A stretch of DNA of 64,000 nt, from positions 105,630,010 through 105,694,009 of the forward strand of contig OY294067.1 in assembly GCA_958510875.1 (NCBI GenBank), given 5' to 3'. A program made the translations under genes and the position numbers. This DNA is from Endomychus coccineus. Taxonomy: Eukaryota > Arthropoda > Insecta > Coleoptera > Endomychidae. Position 1 is the first letter of the stretch; each line of letters opens with the position of its first letter. The notes under the pieces are model-generated. The model did no database searches. It was not told where the DNA came from and saw only the letters and a program-made list of their open reading frames with translations. This document shows positions 33,161 through 44,755 of the stretch, piece by piece.

Positions 33161-35069
33161 CTCTTTACTTAGCGAGGTCTTTCCTGATGCATATATAACC
33201 TCCCAACTTAAAAAAGAAATTCGAATGCCTACTTCTCTCCCAAAATTCCATCGCTGGCTAATACGATGATCCATGAACATTATAAGTTTTTTTCTCGTGT
33301 AGTCAAACTATTTGAAAAAAATCGGATATCAAGGCCATACTTCCTTGTTAAAGATGTAACCAGAAAAAAAAATGCGGCTGCAATCGGCATGTCCCCGTCT
33401 ACTTTCACACTGCACACGGTATTTGAACAATAGGTAAAACCAAATTTATCAAGTCTTCATTAAGACTATCGGGAAAATCCGAAGAACAAGAGAATCATTA
33501 TAAATCGGTTTTAGTTTAGCTTAAGATCTAGTTTAGTTCCGCTTCAAAAATCATGTTACATGTTGGGGTGTTGTTGTGTTTTTATGCCATATTTATCTCT
33601 TTGGTGTGCACCTCCCTTAGACCATATATCAAAACACCCTTGGTTCATTACGGGAAAGATTCAGACCAGCTTTCAGAATTTTTCAATTTTGAAGGTCGAT
33701 TAATTCTTCATTACAAACGTCTAGCCTTTCTACAACACGCAGATTCGCCCCCGTTTTATGTAATAACAATAAACATTATCTCTATCATTTTGCCGTTTAC
33801 TTGGTGTAAATTCTTTTCAAAAATATGTAGATTAGTGAAATTGATGCAAATATTACTTGTTGACAAATGTTTCGTAGCAGTGTGACTGAACAATCCTCAA
33901 CAAGTAATAAACTTTGCCGTTCGTTGTAATTTAAATTTGTATTTTATTTAAACTATCAAGAGTAGTGTTACCCCTTGTTTCATAAAATAATCAGCACTGA
34001 GACGGCTCCATATCTATACAATATTGTATTGTATTGTATATGTTGGCGACCCTAATATGATATATTGTGTCCCTTCTGCTGCTGAGCCGTTTAGGGTGTC
34101 TCAACGTTAAATCAGTTCCTCCAATCCCATAGCTATTAGAGTTCAGGATGTCGGATGGCTTCAAGTTAGGTAAGTCTCCCTCTTCTATTAAATACGCTCC
34201 CAAGTGTCGTCCTTGGAATTTGCAGGGGGTATTCTGCAAACATTTTGATAGAAGTTTTGTCCATTTCTTCGCAGAACCTCCACTCTTGTTTCTCTACTAA
34301 TCCGAGCTTTTGAAGGTATCCTCTCAGTCGACAGTACTCTATTAATATTTTTGGTTTATTTTTTCTTGAGTTAGTGCAGTCGTTAGATCTTTTCTGGTAA
34401 TAGTTTCCCAGAATTATCTTTGCCTGTCACTATCCAGTAATGGGATCTTTCTTATTTACTTCTCTCTTGAGTTCTTGATTGTGTTTTTGCTTATTCCGCA
34501 GAAGGATTCAGTTCCATCTCTACAATAAAATCACATACAGTGACCTGTTCGTAACATAAATGTTTAATTTAGGGGACTTATTTCTCATTTCTTTCATCAT
34601 TTTCTTTTCATATAGAATAACAAGTTAACAAGGTTTAAGTGAAGAGCCCTCTTTAGGTCAACTTCCCATTGAGATTTTAATTAGAATTGCATATTGTATT
34701 ATGGTACCATAATAATAGTTTCCTATTATTATGTAGTTGTGTAATCTAATTAAAGTAAAGGCATTATTATTACTGAACTTAAATAAAATACTGTTGAGGA
34801 GATTGATTTTCACTGATTTTATAAATAGAGAATTCATAAAGAAATATTTCTGCTAATAAGGGACTCAAGGGGCTACAAATATATATTAGTATCAAATTGA
34901 AAATAATTCAACTTTAAACAAATATCAAGTAAATTGTTTATTTTCAAATAAATTGGTTATTTTATATTTAATGCAAAGGTTGGTATGGTAGTAAACCCCT
35001 TAAACACTTCAATAATTCAAGAATTAATCTCCTACATGAATTCATATCAACCCTTGCATTAAATAATAA
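33161..35069. other. No gene firmly recognised
   Basis: AT-rich, apart from a candidate secreted-protein frame at 33,553. No repeat was identified. Confidence 0.4.
33553..33885 (+). CDS. Hypothetical 110-residue protein with signal-peptide-like start
   Basis: ATG in a fair context (AAAATCATG). MLHVGVLLCFYAIFISLVCTS looks like a secretion signal, and a second hydrophobic segment (VITINIISIILPFTW) lies near residues 75-90. No domain is recognised. In AT-rich DNA hydrophobic frames arise by chance, so this may be spurious. Confidence 0.15.
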   Translation: MLHVGVLLCFYAIFISLVCTSLRPYIKTPLVHYGKDSDQLSEFFNFEGRLILHYKRLAFLQHADSPPFYVITINIISIILPFTWCKFFSKICRLVKLMQILLVDKCFVAV

Positions 35070-35308
35070 ATATCCAATTTACTTGAGATTTGTTTGAAAC
35101 AGAATAGTTTTCAATTTGATAATAATAGATGTATTTGCCAAAAATGGTTTAAATACACCCCTTGAGCCGCTTATCAGCAGAAACATTTATGGATAATTTG
35201 GAAAGTAAAATACATAAACACTTTTTTTATGAAGAGGTATATATTTTTGTATAGATTTAGTATAGATACGTTGACGAAATCATAGCATGTTTCATTTGAG
35301 CTAATAGA

Positions 35309-35560
35309 CAACTGAATGCATTCCTAGAATTCATAAATACAATTTCCAAATATTAAATTCACAATTGAAACGGAGGAAGGAAACTCCATTAATATCTTGG
35401 ATCTAAACATCAAGAAACTGAATAGCAAAATCAATGTTTCAATATTTCCTACCTATACTGATCTGACTATACACAAAACTTCGATCCATTTATTTCAACA
35501 TAAAATAGCACCCTAGAATAGTTTCATACACAGACTATTAATGTACCGATGTCAACTCTA
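35309..35560 (+). pseudogene. PLE reverse transcriptase C-terminal fragment
   Basis: Encodes QLNAFLEFINTISKY, a 1-nt shift, FTIETEEGNSINILDLNIKK, then PTYTDLTIHKTSIHLFQHKIAP, a stop, and FIHRLLMYRC. FL..N, FT.E.E..(I).LDL.I, (R)KPT-TD-TIH and HK-A are the signature blocks of the PLE RT palm end and thumb. A stop and a shift make it dead. Confidence 0.65.
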
Positions 35561-36490
35561 GCTATCAACTCAGTTTGTCATAAGTAAAACATAACTATAC
35601 TTATGTTGGTAGAAGATATAAGGGTCACTCACTACTAAAATATCAAATTTTCCTAGAATTTAAGTATTGACGTAGCATATAAAGTGGATAATAATTTTGT
35701 AGATCCATCAAAAATAATAAAGCTAAATCATCCGATGAAGACTAATTTAATATGGGATTCACAAGCTGACATGACTGTCTTGCCCTAAGATATGCATTGG
35801 TCAAACAACCTTCAAAAAACGTATTCATTAATAATAAATCTGATGTAACCTTTGCAGAATATTTAATTATGGAAAGTAAGAAGGGAAATAATACATTAAA
35901 TTTGACGGAATTCCTAGAAATTAATAAGCAGAAGAGTCCGACATCCTGTTGAACGATCCCTTGTTAAATGGGTATAATTAGAATTTCCGTCGGCTACCAG
36001 TTTATCGTTTAATCCCTCCCTCTAAGGGTTAAACCGCAATTAAATAAAAAGTTATCATTGATGTTATATAATTTAGTTTACATTTTGACCCATTCATCAC
36101 ATAAAATTATAACTTATCTAAATCACTTTTCCACTGCGATACAGCCATTTTTCAAAACGGTCAAATTTGGGAAAGGGTTACATGTATTTTTTGGGTGAAA
36201 TAAACATCAAATATTTGAGGTAGTCAATAATCCTATTAGTAAACAAATACATAATAACTTATAAATACATGTTCTAGGAGTTAACCTGGGTTTTAAGTAC
36301 TAGTAATAATGGATTGTGTTTGATAGAAGAGTAATCAAAATGCAATTAATGATCTCTATGTTTATACATTTCTAGAGCTTCTAATGTATCAAGAAACTGC
36401 ACGTCGCTATGATTTAGAAGAGATAGACCCGATTCTTTAATTACAATTACCGGTCACACAATTTTGTGGTTTGTTAGCCATAGTTTGCTA

Positions 36491-36628
36491 CGGTGGACTT
36501 CTCAATGATATTAGTACGAGCATGAAAAACTGTTCTTTGAACGTGATAGAAATATTGCTATTAGTTAAGCCAACATAACATTTATCACAGTCATTGCACT
36601 GGATTTTATATGTGGATATAAATATACC
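36491..36628 (-). pseudogene. PLE GIY-YIG endonuclease fragment
   Basis: The minus strand reads TYKIQCNDCDKCYVGLTN then SITFKEQFF. The YKI..C..C...YVG pattern is the PLE GIY-YIG start. It is about 45 codons and truncated at both ends. Confidence 0.65.
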
Positions 36629-36790
36629 GATTATAGCTCTTTTATGGTAAGTTAGTACTTACTTTGTAATATATGTTTGAAGAAGCTACGGTGTAAGCGA
36701 AACAAGTTACATTTATTAATTAAATAAGTGAGAATCAAACTCTTAATACTTATTTTATGATGAATTTTCAACAAGTAATGACTGATTCTA

Positions 36791-37728
36791 TTCAATTATT
36801 ATTATTACAATTATTATTATCATTATATCAATTAATGAAAAATAATATCATCCTTTTCAATAAATTGTACATTGGTTAATTAGTGTATTCCATTCTCTAC
36901 AGTGAAATCATTTATATTGCAGTGTTGTGTTACACCCTGCAAAACATGTAGATTGCAGATGATACATTTAGAGTATATAATAATTAGAACCGTTATAATA
37001 TAAGCCCTACTAAGAATATAAAATAAATTAGTGAATTAGAATTAATATCCGTTAAATTGGAGCGAACACATACTGAAACTGTTCTACTTATTACATGTCA
37101 CTACTTTCTATTATACATTATGCTGGTATGGTATTGTGTCCTTGCATCAGAAGTTATCCTCTATAATAATAATATACCACCAATGAGCTAGAATTAATGC
37201 TCAATATGATGTTTTTTTATCTTAGGTACCAGCTTCCTATTCCGATAAACTAGATATAACAGAAAATTATTTTCAGCTCTAATCAGTCAGTTCCTGTTAC
37301 GTCCATGTCATTTAACTTATGTTTTGAATAATAATCATGCGGTTATGGATAAAATATTAATTAGGTCTTCGCTCTTTATAACTCGTCATCGTTATAATAT
37401 TCAAGTTTATTGATTCTAAATTCCTGCTTGTTTCGTTATAGTAATCTTGTCTCATATCGAGAAGTTTGCACAATCGAATGTTGTTGAATAAGCTATTTAA
37501 TGCATTGCCAATGATAATTGTGAAATCAACACATAACATAAATAATAATGAATAAATATAATATTGCAGTGATAAATATGAAGTAGATATCATCTTCATC
37601 ACAGCCCTTTGTCGCAACGTACGCAATATTAATTGTCCGCGATCTCACGACAAAATTCTCCCCTCAGAAAACAACTTCATGGAAAAAATATATGTGAGTA
37701 AAATAATAAATGAGAAAAAAAAAAGTCA
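36791..37728. other. No gene recognised
   Basis: AT-rich with ATT-type low-complexity runs. Ends at a perfect 13-bp palindrome, CACTCCGGGAGTG, at about 37,732. Confidence 0.45.
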
Positions 37729-37970
37729 GCGCACTCCGGGAGTGCAGGCAGAAGTGAAAACTTGAACTTATGGCGCGTTGGGCACTTTTTTGGGTGAGCA
37801 TTTTTAGGTGCGCTCGCGACATGAGAAATTGTTCATAAAAAATCAAGTTTATCAAAGCAATGTGGGCACTTTTTGAATAGACATGAAGTATAATAATATA
37901 GAAACTATATTCGAAGGAAGTGGTTTTATTTAAATGAGTAAATATTAGTAAATAGTAAATACAAAATTTA

Positions 37971-38273
37971 TCAATTCTCATCCATAATTTCAACAACTCT
38001 TACATCATCATTATCAGCATTTTCATCATTATTATCAGGATTTTCATCAAATTCTAAAACTGAAACAATAGGTCTATGGTAACTAAAGTATGAAATGAAC
38101 AATTTTGATTTAAATCTATTTATATATCTTGTGAATACTGCATCAATAGTAGTTTTGTATTTTGTTGTGCTAAGATTGGACATCGTTAAATCAAATTCTT
38201 CATATAAAAATTCAATTAATGATTGATTTTTGACATCTGCAAAGTTTTTGTTGAAATCTCCACTCAAAATCAT
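37971..38273 (-). pseudogene. Endonuclease/exonuclease/phosphatase-fold (EEP) C-terminal fragment
   Basis: Encodes MILSGDFNKNFADVKN, LIEFLYEEFDLTM, TTKYKTTIDAVFTRYI and FISYFSYHRPIVSVL, then an acidic Asn/Asp-rich tail. GDFN is the catalytic Asp-Asn motif of EEP nucleases. TTIDAVF and SYH.P occupy the places of the IDY and SDH motifs. Such endonucleases occur in LINEs and in Helentron-type transposons. Only the C-terminal ~100 residues remain, with no upstream catalytic Glu or His. Confidence 0.65.
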
Positions 38274-38406
38274 AGCTAATTCTATTTACACTTTAGATTT
38301 GTTTTTTTAACACAATACCATAGCAGCAACACAAGTCAAATGAAATATTTAAATAAATAAATTTTCCGTTTAATATTCATTTATAAAATAAATATAAAAA
38401 ACTCTC

Positions 38407-38640
38407 AATCTCGTCTGTCGCGAGGGCACGAACGAATGCCCATGCAAAGACTGCGTATAGCATGCAGCGCTCTCGCATACCTATACACTCTGTGTATACA
38501 TATAGGTATGTAATCTCGTCTGTCGCGAGAGCACGAACGAATGCCCATGCAAAGAGCGCGTATAGTATACATATATTATAAGAATACACGCGGAGTATAT
38601 CTGTGTAAAATCTCATCTGTCGCGAGAACGGCTGAAAATG
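38407..38640. repeat. ~100 bp tandem repeat, GC-richer
   Basis: Units begin AATCTCGTCTGTCGCGAG at 38,406, 38,512 and (truncated) 38,609. They share GCACGAACGAATGCCCATGC. The unit end also resembles the TIR (CTCGCGAC), suggesting it grew from the element's terminus. Confidence 0.75.
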
Positions 38641-38797
38641 CTCTCCCACGAAAGTGCCCAACGCGCCATAAGAAGTTTTCACTTCAAAAACAGGAATGGG
38701 TGGTATGTGTAGCTAGACATTTCGCCCGAACTAATATTTGATTCAAAAAATCGATAGTGGAAGTTGCTCTTGATAAGGTTGTTTAGGTGTAGGTGTA

Positions 38798-39056
38798 GGT
38801 GCATTGAAGTGGACGTAAATTTATTTATTTGTTCAATAATCATACATATAAAGTAGACATAAACTTGATAAGGTTATTTAACGTGATCGATCATAGTTTG
38901 TATATAAACATGATAAATTCTAACAATTTATATAATTTATCATGTTTATATACAAACTATAATCGAACACTTTAAACAACCTTATCAAGTTTATTTTTAC
39001 TTTATATGTATGATTATTGAACAAATAAATGAATTTACATCCACTTCAGTGCACCT
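38798..39056. repeat. Foldback MITE, ~125 bp arms and 14 bp loop
   Basis: 38,798-38,919 is a close inverse of 38,934-39,056 (shared GTTCAATAATCATACATATA and TTTGTATATAAACATGATAA). The nearly loopless hairpin has no coding capacity. Confidence 0.8.
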
Positions 39057-39719
39057 TTTTAGTACCGTCAGTTTAAAAATTTTTTATATAAACCTCTTAA
39101 AGGATAAATAAGCATATGCGATTAAATGCCCCGCCATAGTTCAATTATGCACTAACATCACAAAAACATGGAATGTAAATATTGCAAAGCTCTATTTTCT
39201 AGGGGAGTTCAAATTTTCACAAATGCAAAATACCAACAAGTTAACAATGCTCAGGTCTAATAGCCTCTGGAATGAAACTATTAATACTCAAAGAGAGAGT
39301 AATGAAATATTATTGTAACAATTGTACAACATTCCATACCATTCATTTACTTGATTCTATTATAAAATGGAAAAATAATTTGCTTGCTAGTATAGATAAA
39401 ATAATAGTTATGTACTAGAAATAAATATAGATAATTCGAAGATAGAAAAACTTTGATTGAACATAAAAATGAACAATTGTTACTTCCAAAAACAGTCAAA
39501 GCTTTTTTTTTAATTAACTAATATTACAAAAAATGAAGATGATTTACCATATATGATATGTAAAGAATGAATTCTGCAGGACTGTAACAAAATAAAAAAT
39601 AAAAATTGAAATGATAAAACGACTTGGACAATATTACCACAGAAAACAAAGAACTAGCAAATATTAATAAACAAAATGTTACAACTGAGGATTCAAATCT
39701 ATAATCAATTAGACAGCAA
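39057..39719. other. No gene recognised
   Basis: AT-rich and featureless. Confidence 0.45.
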
Positions 39720-40110
39720 AATGAATTTATTCGAGACATAGATCTAACTACTACTACCATAGTTGAATGCAATGGATCTGCATTTCAGAAATTAATGTCA
39801 CTTAAAAGATATTTATGGGACTGGAAACATGCCCGGTTTATGAAAAACTAAGAGCAGTAACAAAATGTTATAAATGTTATGCATTCAATCACAAAATAGA
39901 TGAATGTCAAAATACAAATATTTGTTCAAAATGTACAGGACCTTACCTCATGATTTTAAAAGTTGTACCAGCATCAATCGGAAGAGTAATAATTAATTGT
40001 AAACAGAACAACTGTAAGTTCCGAACTAACTTTAATACTAATCATGAAATTGTTGCTGACAATTTTGAAAATTTTAATACACAAAGAGTATACTGAAAGG
40101 AAGAACGGAT
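39720..40110 (+). pseudogene. LINE ORF1 C-terminus with zinc knuckles
   Basis: A 93-residue frame at 39,815-40,093 reads CPVYEKLRAVTKCYKCYAF and NHKIDEC. CYKCYAFNHKIDEC is a CX2CX4HX4C zinc knuckle, and a second Cys pair (CSKC) follows. This is the nucleic-acid-binding end of a Jockey-like LINE ORF1. Upstream codons from about 39,720 are weakly consistent with the same protein. Confidence 0.7.
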
Positions 40111-40164
40111 TATAACATTGTAAACATGAATAATTAGGACGATTAACTACAAAAACGTAAGCTT

Positions 40165-40640
40165 TCACACCAATATGTATGATAGAATTTTGATGTATGT
40201 CCATGGCTTGAGAACTAAGAAGCATGATCTTACTGGAGCAGCCGAAAGTAAATAAGATGCTAATGCTCTCACACAAATAAAGAGACCTGTATTAATTATG
40301 TACTGAACGATATGGAATTATCTCGTGTTTACAATGTGAATGATCTTGGAATACATTTTGATCCCAAACTAGCATTTGATGATCATATTACTTAAATGAC
40401 CAAGAAGAACCTCCTTCTGCTGTATAATACTTTTATCCGCAGTAAATTAAAATACTGCAGTCTTGTGTGGTATCTATTATATTCAAAATACATCCAGCAG
40501 ACAGAAAATATTCAAAGAAAATTTGTCAAGTTCTCTGAATTTGAAACATCTCGACGATATCTCAAAGCTGGTTCATATTAGCATATACTGAATGAAACTG
40601 GGCTACCAACATGAAAGACGTATCTTATGTCTGTCATATT
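40165..40640 (+). pseudogene. LINE ORF2 with most of the gene deleted
   Basis: ILMYVHGLRTKKHDL near 40,178 is the endonuclease start. By 40,310 the sequence is already past the RT: SRVYNVNDLGIHFDPKLAFDDHIT, a stop, then LLLLYNTFIRSKLKYCSLVW and IQRKFVKFSEF. Nearly the whole endonuclease and RT (about 2 kb in an intact LINE) is absent between them, while the ends remain. It is related to but not identical with the 21.4-22.6 kb element. Confidence 0.7.
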
Positions 40641-40923
40641 TTTTTAATAATAAATAAAAATAAATAATAATTAAATAATAATTTTATTAAATAGAATCAA
40701 ATTTAATAGACCCTTAGTCAAAACCAGAAAGCATAGAACTTTTACGTACATCACACCTAAGCAGAATTATGTAACCTTTAATTACAATGTACTCTAATTT
40801 TAACCACAACAAGATTGTGATACATTCTTTGATAGAAAATGAAATTTGAATCCAATTTGTTTGATGCAATGAAAAGAAACAATGTTGTGACTTAATATAA
40901 ATAACCGCACTTAATTCATTTAC
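40641..40923. other. Gap between two oppositely oriented LINEs
   Basis: AT-rich, with nothing recognised apart from AATAA-type low complexity. Confidence 0.45.
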
Positions 40924-42310
40924 CTACATAAATGTTAATCTTTTTTTCCATACTTTGACTACACGAGAGGGAAACCTATACTGTTCGAAGAACATCATGA
41001 AGCCAGCGGTGGAATCTTGGCAGGGGAGATAGGCATTCAAATTTTTCTTGAAGGTTTGAAGTTTATAGATACATGACACATGATCATCCCATGATAGGAT
41101 GCTGTTAGTGGTGATCGAGAGCATGGATATGGAAGACTTCATAGCAATAGTTGTACCCGACTCCATTTCATCGTATTAGTGATTGTGGGATCCGCCTTCC
41201 TGGAGAAGACGCAAGCTTGAGTTTTGGTTGCATTAAACTGTACTAGATCATCAGTTCACTTCACTGTCTCGCTCCTCTGATTTCATTGGATGGTATAGGG
41301 GCTCTAGATGAGAAAGCGGTATGAAGTGTACCATCATCTGCAAAGCTGTGGAAGGGGCAGGTGGTCAATTCCAGCAGATCGTAGATATGGATCATAAACA
41401 AAGTTGGTGCCAAGACAGACTCCTGTGGAACACCAGCGTTGATTGCATCGGAGGATACTCCGTTAATCACCACTTGGATTGATCTATCTGAGAAAAAACT
41501 CGATAGTAAGTGACAAAGTTGAGGCGGTAAACCATATGATGGAAGCTTCCCAAGAAGGCTTTGGTGCCAGACTCGGTTAAATGCTAGAGATTCCCCATGT
41601 TTTTCAATAGATATCTGCCATACATGCAAGCAGGTCTCCTGTTGATCTCTGCTGACGAAAGCTATATTCAAAATTTTTAAGCTCTCTGAGGATTGGATGA
41701 GCTCGATGTTGATGGCTTTCTCCATCACTTTAGAGATCACAGATAACAGTGCAATGGGTCTATAACTATTAGGAAGGGTCTTCTTTCCTTTTAAGAATGG
41801 GTTGGATTCTAGCTGTCTTCCAGTTGAAAGGAAATACACCAAGTTTGTATGACAGGGTAAACAACCTGCAGAAAGTTGGTGTTAATTCAGGCGCACATTC
41901 CTTGAGAACGATATATGGAATTCCGTTTGGCCCCATAGACTTTTTAGTATTGAGATCAAGCAGAATGCGCCTAATTGTGGGCTGACGAAAGACAATTTCA
42001 GGCATATGGCTACGGATGGCAGCGATATTAGGAGGGTTCTTCCCTTGTGGATCCAAAGTGGAATTTGCTAAAAACATTCCAGCAAAAAGGGTTGCTTTTT
42101 CTTGTGGTGTAGTAGGCTGTGTGCCATCATCTTTGGTTAGGGAAGGAAATGAACTGGAAGTGAAATTTATACCAACGGCTTTGGCGAAAGTCAAAACGAA
42201 CAGAAGCCATTCGGGCATTCGATAAGCTTTGATCTTATTTTGATATTATATGCCTCCTTGGAAGCGTTTAATGTTTCATTACACATATTTCTGGATTCAA
42301 CATTTCCGGG
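40924..42310 (-). pseudogene. Jockey-like LINE ORF2 (RT domain and flanks)
   Basis: Reading from 42,310 down: NMCNETLNASKEAYNIKI, a break, FASN-type linker LANSTLDPQGKNPP and MPEIVF, then RT motifs KKSMGPNGIPYIVLKECAP, FPFNWKTARIQPILKR, a frame break near 41,790, NSYRPIALLSVISKVMEKAI, GVPQESVLAPTLF (motif B), FADDGTLHTAF (motif C), LVQFNATKTQACVFSRKAD, and SISMLSIT. The order and spacing are those of a Jockey-type RT. The catalytic FADD is intact. At least three frame breaks and a deletion at the 3' end are seen. It is the longest RT in the window. Confidence 0.85.
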
Positions 42311-43859
42311 TAAAAGTTACGACCAAAGCCAAATAATTAGAAAAAAAAAACAAAGGCGATGTAACGCAGTGGTGATTTGTTGCTATTTGGTTTCGTTGAT
42401 TATTATTAATCGACAGTTTTTTTGGATTTTTAAGATATTTTTTTCTCTGATACAAAAAAATTTAGTATTTTAGGCTAATACTAAATAAAAATATCGTATG
42501 TTATCAGAAATACATTTTAGTTTTTAATACGTTTTCGCTAATATGACAAATTTCATAAAAAAACGTAGTTTTGATAGTTGGGTCAACTTCACTGAGACAG
42601 GGCTCGTATGTACTTTTCTAATCACCTCATTCAGCCGGAACTACTTCACAGACTAAATTGAACTAACATGATAATGGGGTAGTTTTCAATATTTTTCTTA
42701 CTATAACAATAGGAAATTTTACGTAATGTTAATGTACGAAATTAATTGAAATTTTTCTATTTTTTTAATTAATTAGTCTTCGAGACAATCATCATTTTCT
42801 AGATAAGTAACATGTTCGACATCTGTATCATTGCCTTCTTCATAATTTTTATAATTGTTTACAATGTCTTCTATCCTTAGTCGTTGATTGAAAGAATTAT
42901 TCAATCAACGCCGGCCGTAGTAGGGTCTCAATGAACCATAGTGTCTCCAATTTATTATTTTCATTTAAATGTTATCCGCATTGTTCGGCTTCATGTATAA
43001 TGCAATCAGGTTCAATAGCATAGTACATGGAACTTTCTTGTGATACCGTCAGGTTAGCATTCGACGTTTTTTTATAGATCAACCATCATTTTAATCTTTT
43101 CAAATACAAAATGGTAGGGTATTTTTCATTGCACACTCATTGATCTATCACATGTGATAGTTCAATTACGTTTCAGATCAGTTTCACGCCTCGGATTTTT
43201 GATAGCAGTAGGCGTTGGAAAAAGTTGAATGTAACCTATTTGACAGTTCCTCGAAATGTCATTCGGTTTGATTTAAGACACTTCTAATTCCTGATTTTGT
43301 AGGTATCATTTGGCTAACTGAAATTTATTGTTCGTTAATTTTGAATTTTTTGTTTCAGCAATCATTTCAATAAATGTTCAACTCCAACTTTTGATTGTCC
43401 TTAAGAACTGAGATTTTCGCTGGTCACAGAGAGAACACATTCCGAGCTGAGATGAGCTGGAAGGGCCGCATCTCTTCTTACATTTGAAAAGCTGTTCTCA
43501 AAAATGTTTTCAAAAAATCTAGGATGAGGCCTTAAACTGATATTACACGTAATTGAATACTGCAATGAGTGTAGAATGGAGAAGATCTCTAAACTTTATA
43601 TTAAAAAAGAACCTTATTGAGAAAAGTTGATTATAGTCGAATAACAAACGACACGTCGGAATAAGAATCAAAAATAATATTGGAAATTTAATACTCTAAT
43701 GAATGACCCTTTAGTTACAGACCTTTCGCCCATTTAAACAAATACATATCCGAAATCCCCGAAATCATAATCTTCTCCACACACGTCGCAAAATATTAGG
43801 ATACAGGAGAAAAAAAAACCGCTGACTAACACTAACATTAAGAATGTCGATATAAAATA
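42311..43859. other. No gene recognised
   Basis: AT-rich. A perfect 11-bp hairpin stem (CGTTGATTGAA/TTCAATCAACG) lies at 42,881-42,909, and the palindrome TATCACATGTGATA lies near 43,147. No coding sequence. Confidence 0.45.
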
Positions 43860-44755
43860 TTGTGCAAGTACTTATCATTAGATAAAGTATTGATTCTCAT
43901 GATTATTGATTCTGAACAGTTTGCTGATGACACGTCGATTACACTTTCAGTTTCTCCGTCTGATGCACTTGACGTGAAGGTTTTTGAAACTCTATCAAAG
44001 GCAAATAGTTGGTTCTCTGACAATAATTTAAAAATGAACTGTGACAAAACACAGTTAGTGAAATTTAGTTATCAATCAAACAAGGAAATTATACTTAACA
44101 ACTCTGTAGACACCCTCAAATCTGTGCGGTATTGTCATTTTCTGGGTATTATCATTGATTCAAGACTTGAACTGGTTCATGCAGATCTACAAGGTGGCGA
44201 AATTTCTATCAAGGCACTGTTTTCCCTATGAACTATTTCAGTACTAGTAAATATTCAAGCCTCCATGACTGCCTATCATGCTTATGTCCAGTCTATTCTA
44301 AAATATGGAATAGTTTTTTGGGGCAAGTCGGGCGATGTTCAGAGGGTGTTCGCTCTTCAAAAAAGATGTGTTCGATGTGTATTTAAGTTGCCTCAGAGAG
44401 AAAGCTGTAAACAGTATTTTGTAGGTAATGGAATAGTTACCTTACATAGTTTATATATTTATGAGGTAGAGTGATCTTTGTTTGCAAAAAACGGGAAATA
44501 TTCATATTCACTACTACAGAAATACGATCATGTAACAAGATATAAAAACAACTATAAGTGCAACAAATTGAACTATACGTATCTAGAAAAAAACTTTGAG
44601 TTCACTATCCTGAAAATATTCAATAAATTGCCTTCATCACTGCAAGAACTGCCTACTCTAATCTTGAAAAACAAGTTAAAGAAAATACTCATTCATAAAG
44701 CATACTATATGCTTAACGATTATTTAACAGATCCCCATTCAATTTCTTAAATAGA
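43860..44755 (+). pseudogene. CR1/L2-group LINE, RT end and C-terminal domain
   Basis: One continuous frame with only two stops (44,229 and 44,472). SEQFADDTSITLS is the FADD catalytic block; KANSWFSDNNLKMNCDKTQ and FLGIIIDSRLE are the following RT motifs. Then AYVQSILKYGIVFWGKS, LQKRCVRCVFKLPQRESCK and TLHSLYIYE give the typical C-terminal region. The last part (HVTRYKNNYKCNKLNYTYLE..., FNKLPSSLQEL, KAYYMLNDYL) reaches the natural end. The copy is 5' truncated just before FADD. It belongs to a family different from the other LINEs here. Confidence 0.85.

Larger units (their letters stand above)
35070..36790. mobile_element. Second PLE-like element, rearranged
   Basis: Holds an RT-end fragment on the plus strand (35,309-35,560) and a GIY-YIG fragment on the minus strand (36,491-36,628). 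Flanking non-coding blocks are shared with 18,770-19,350. The opposite orientation of the two coding parts means rearrangement or two separate insertions. Confidence 0.55.
37751..38685 (-). mobile_element. TIR element with endonuclease fragment and ~100 bp minisatellite
   Basis: The tips GAAGTGAAAACTT at both ends, followed by TTATGGCGCGTTGGGCACTT, form inverted repeats of about 75 bp (37,751-37,830 and 38,607-38,685). Inside are an endonuclease fragment on the minus strand and about 2.5 tandem units. No target duplication was seen. An endonuclease plus internal tandem repeats and a nearby hairpin would fit a Helentron-type relic, but no Rep or helicase is visible. Confidence 0.55.

Noticed and set aside
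41797..42225. Plus-strand frames opposite the LINE RT
   Set aside because: Shadows of the minus-strand reverse transcriptase.
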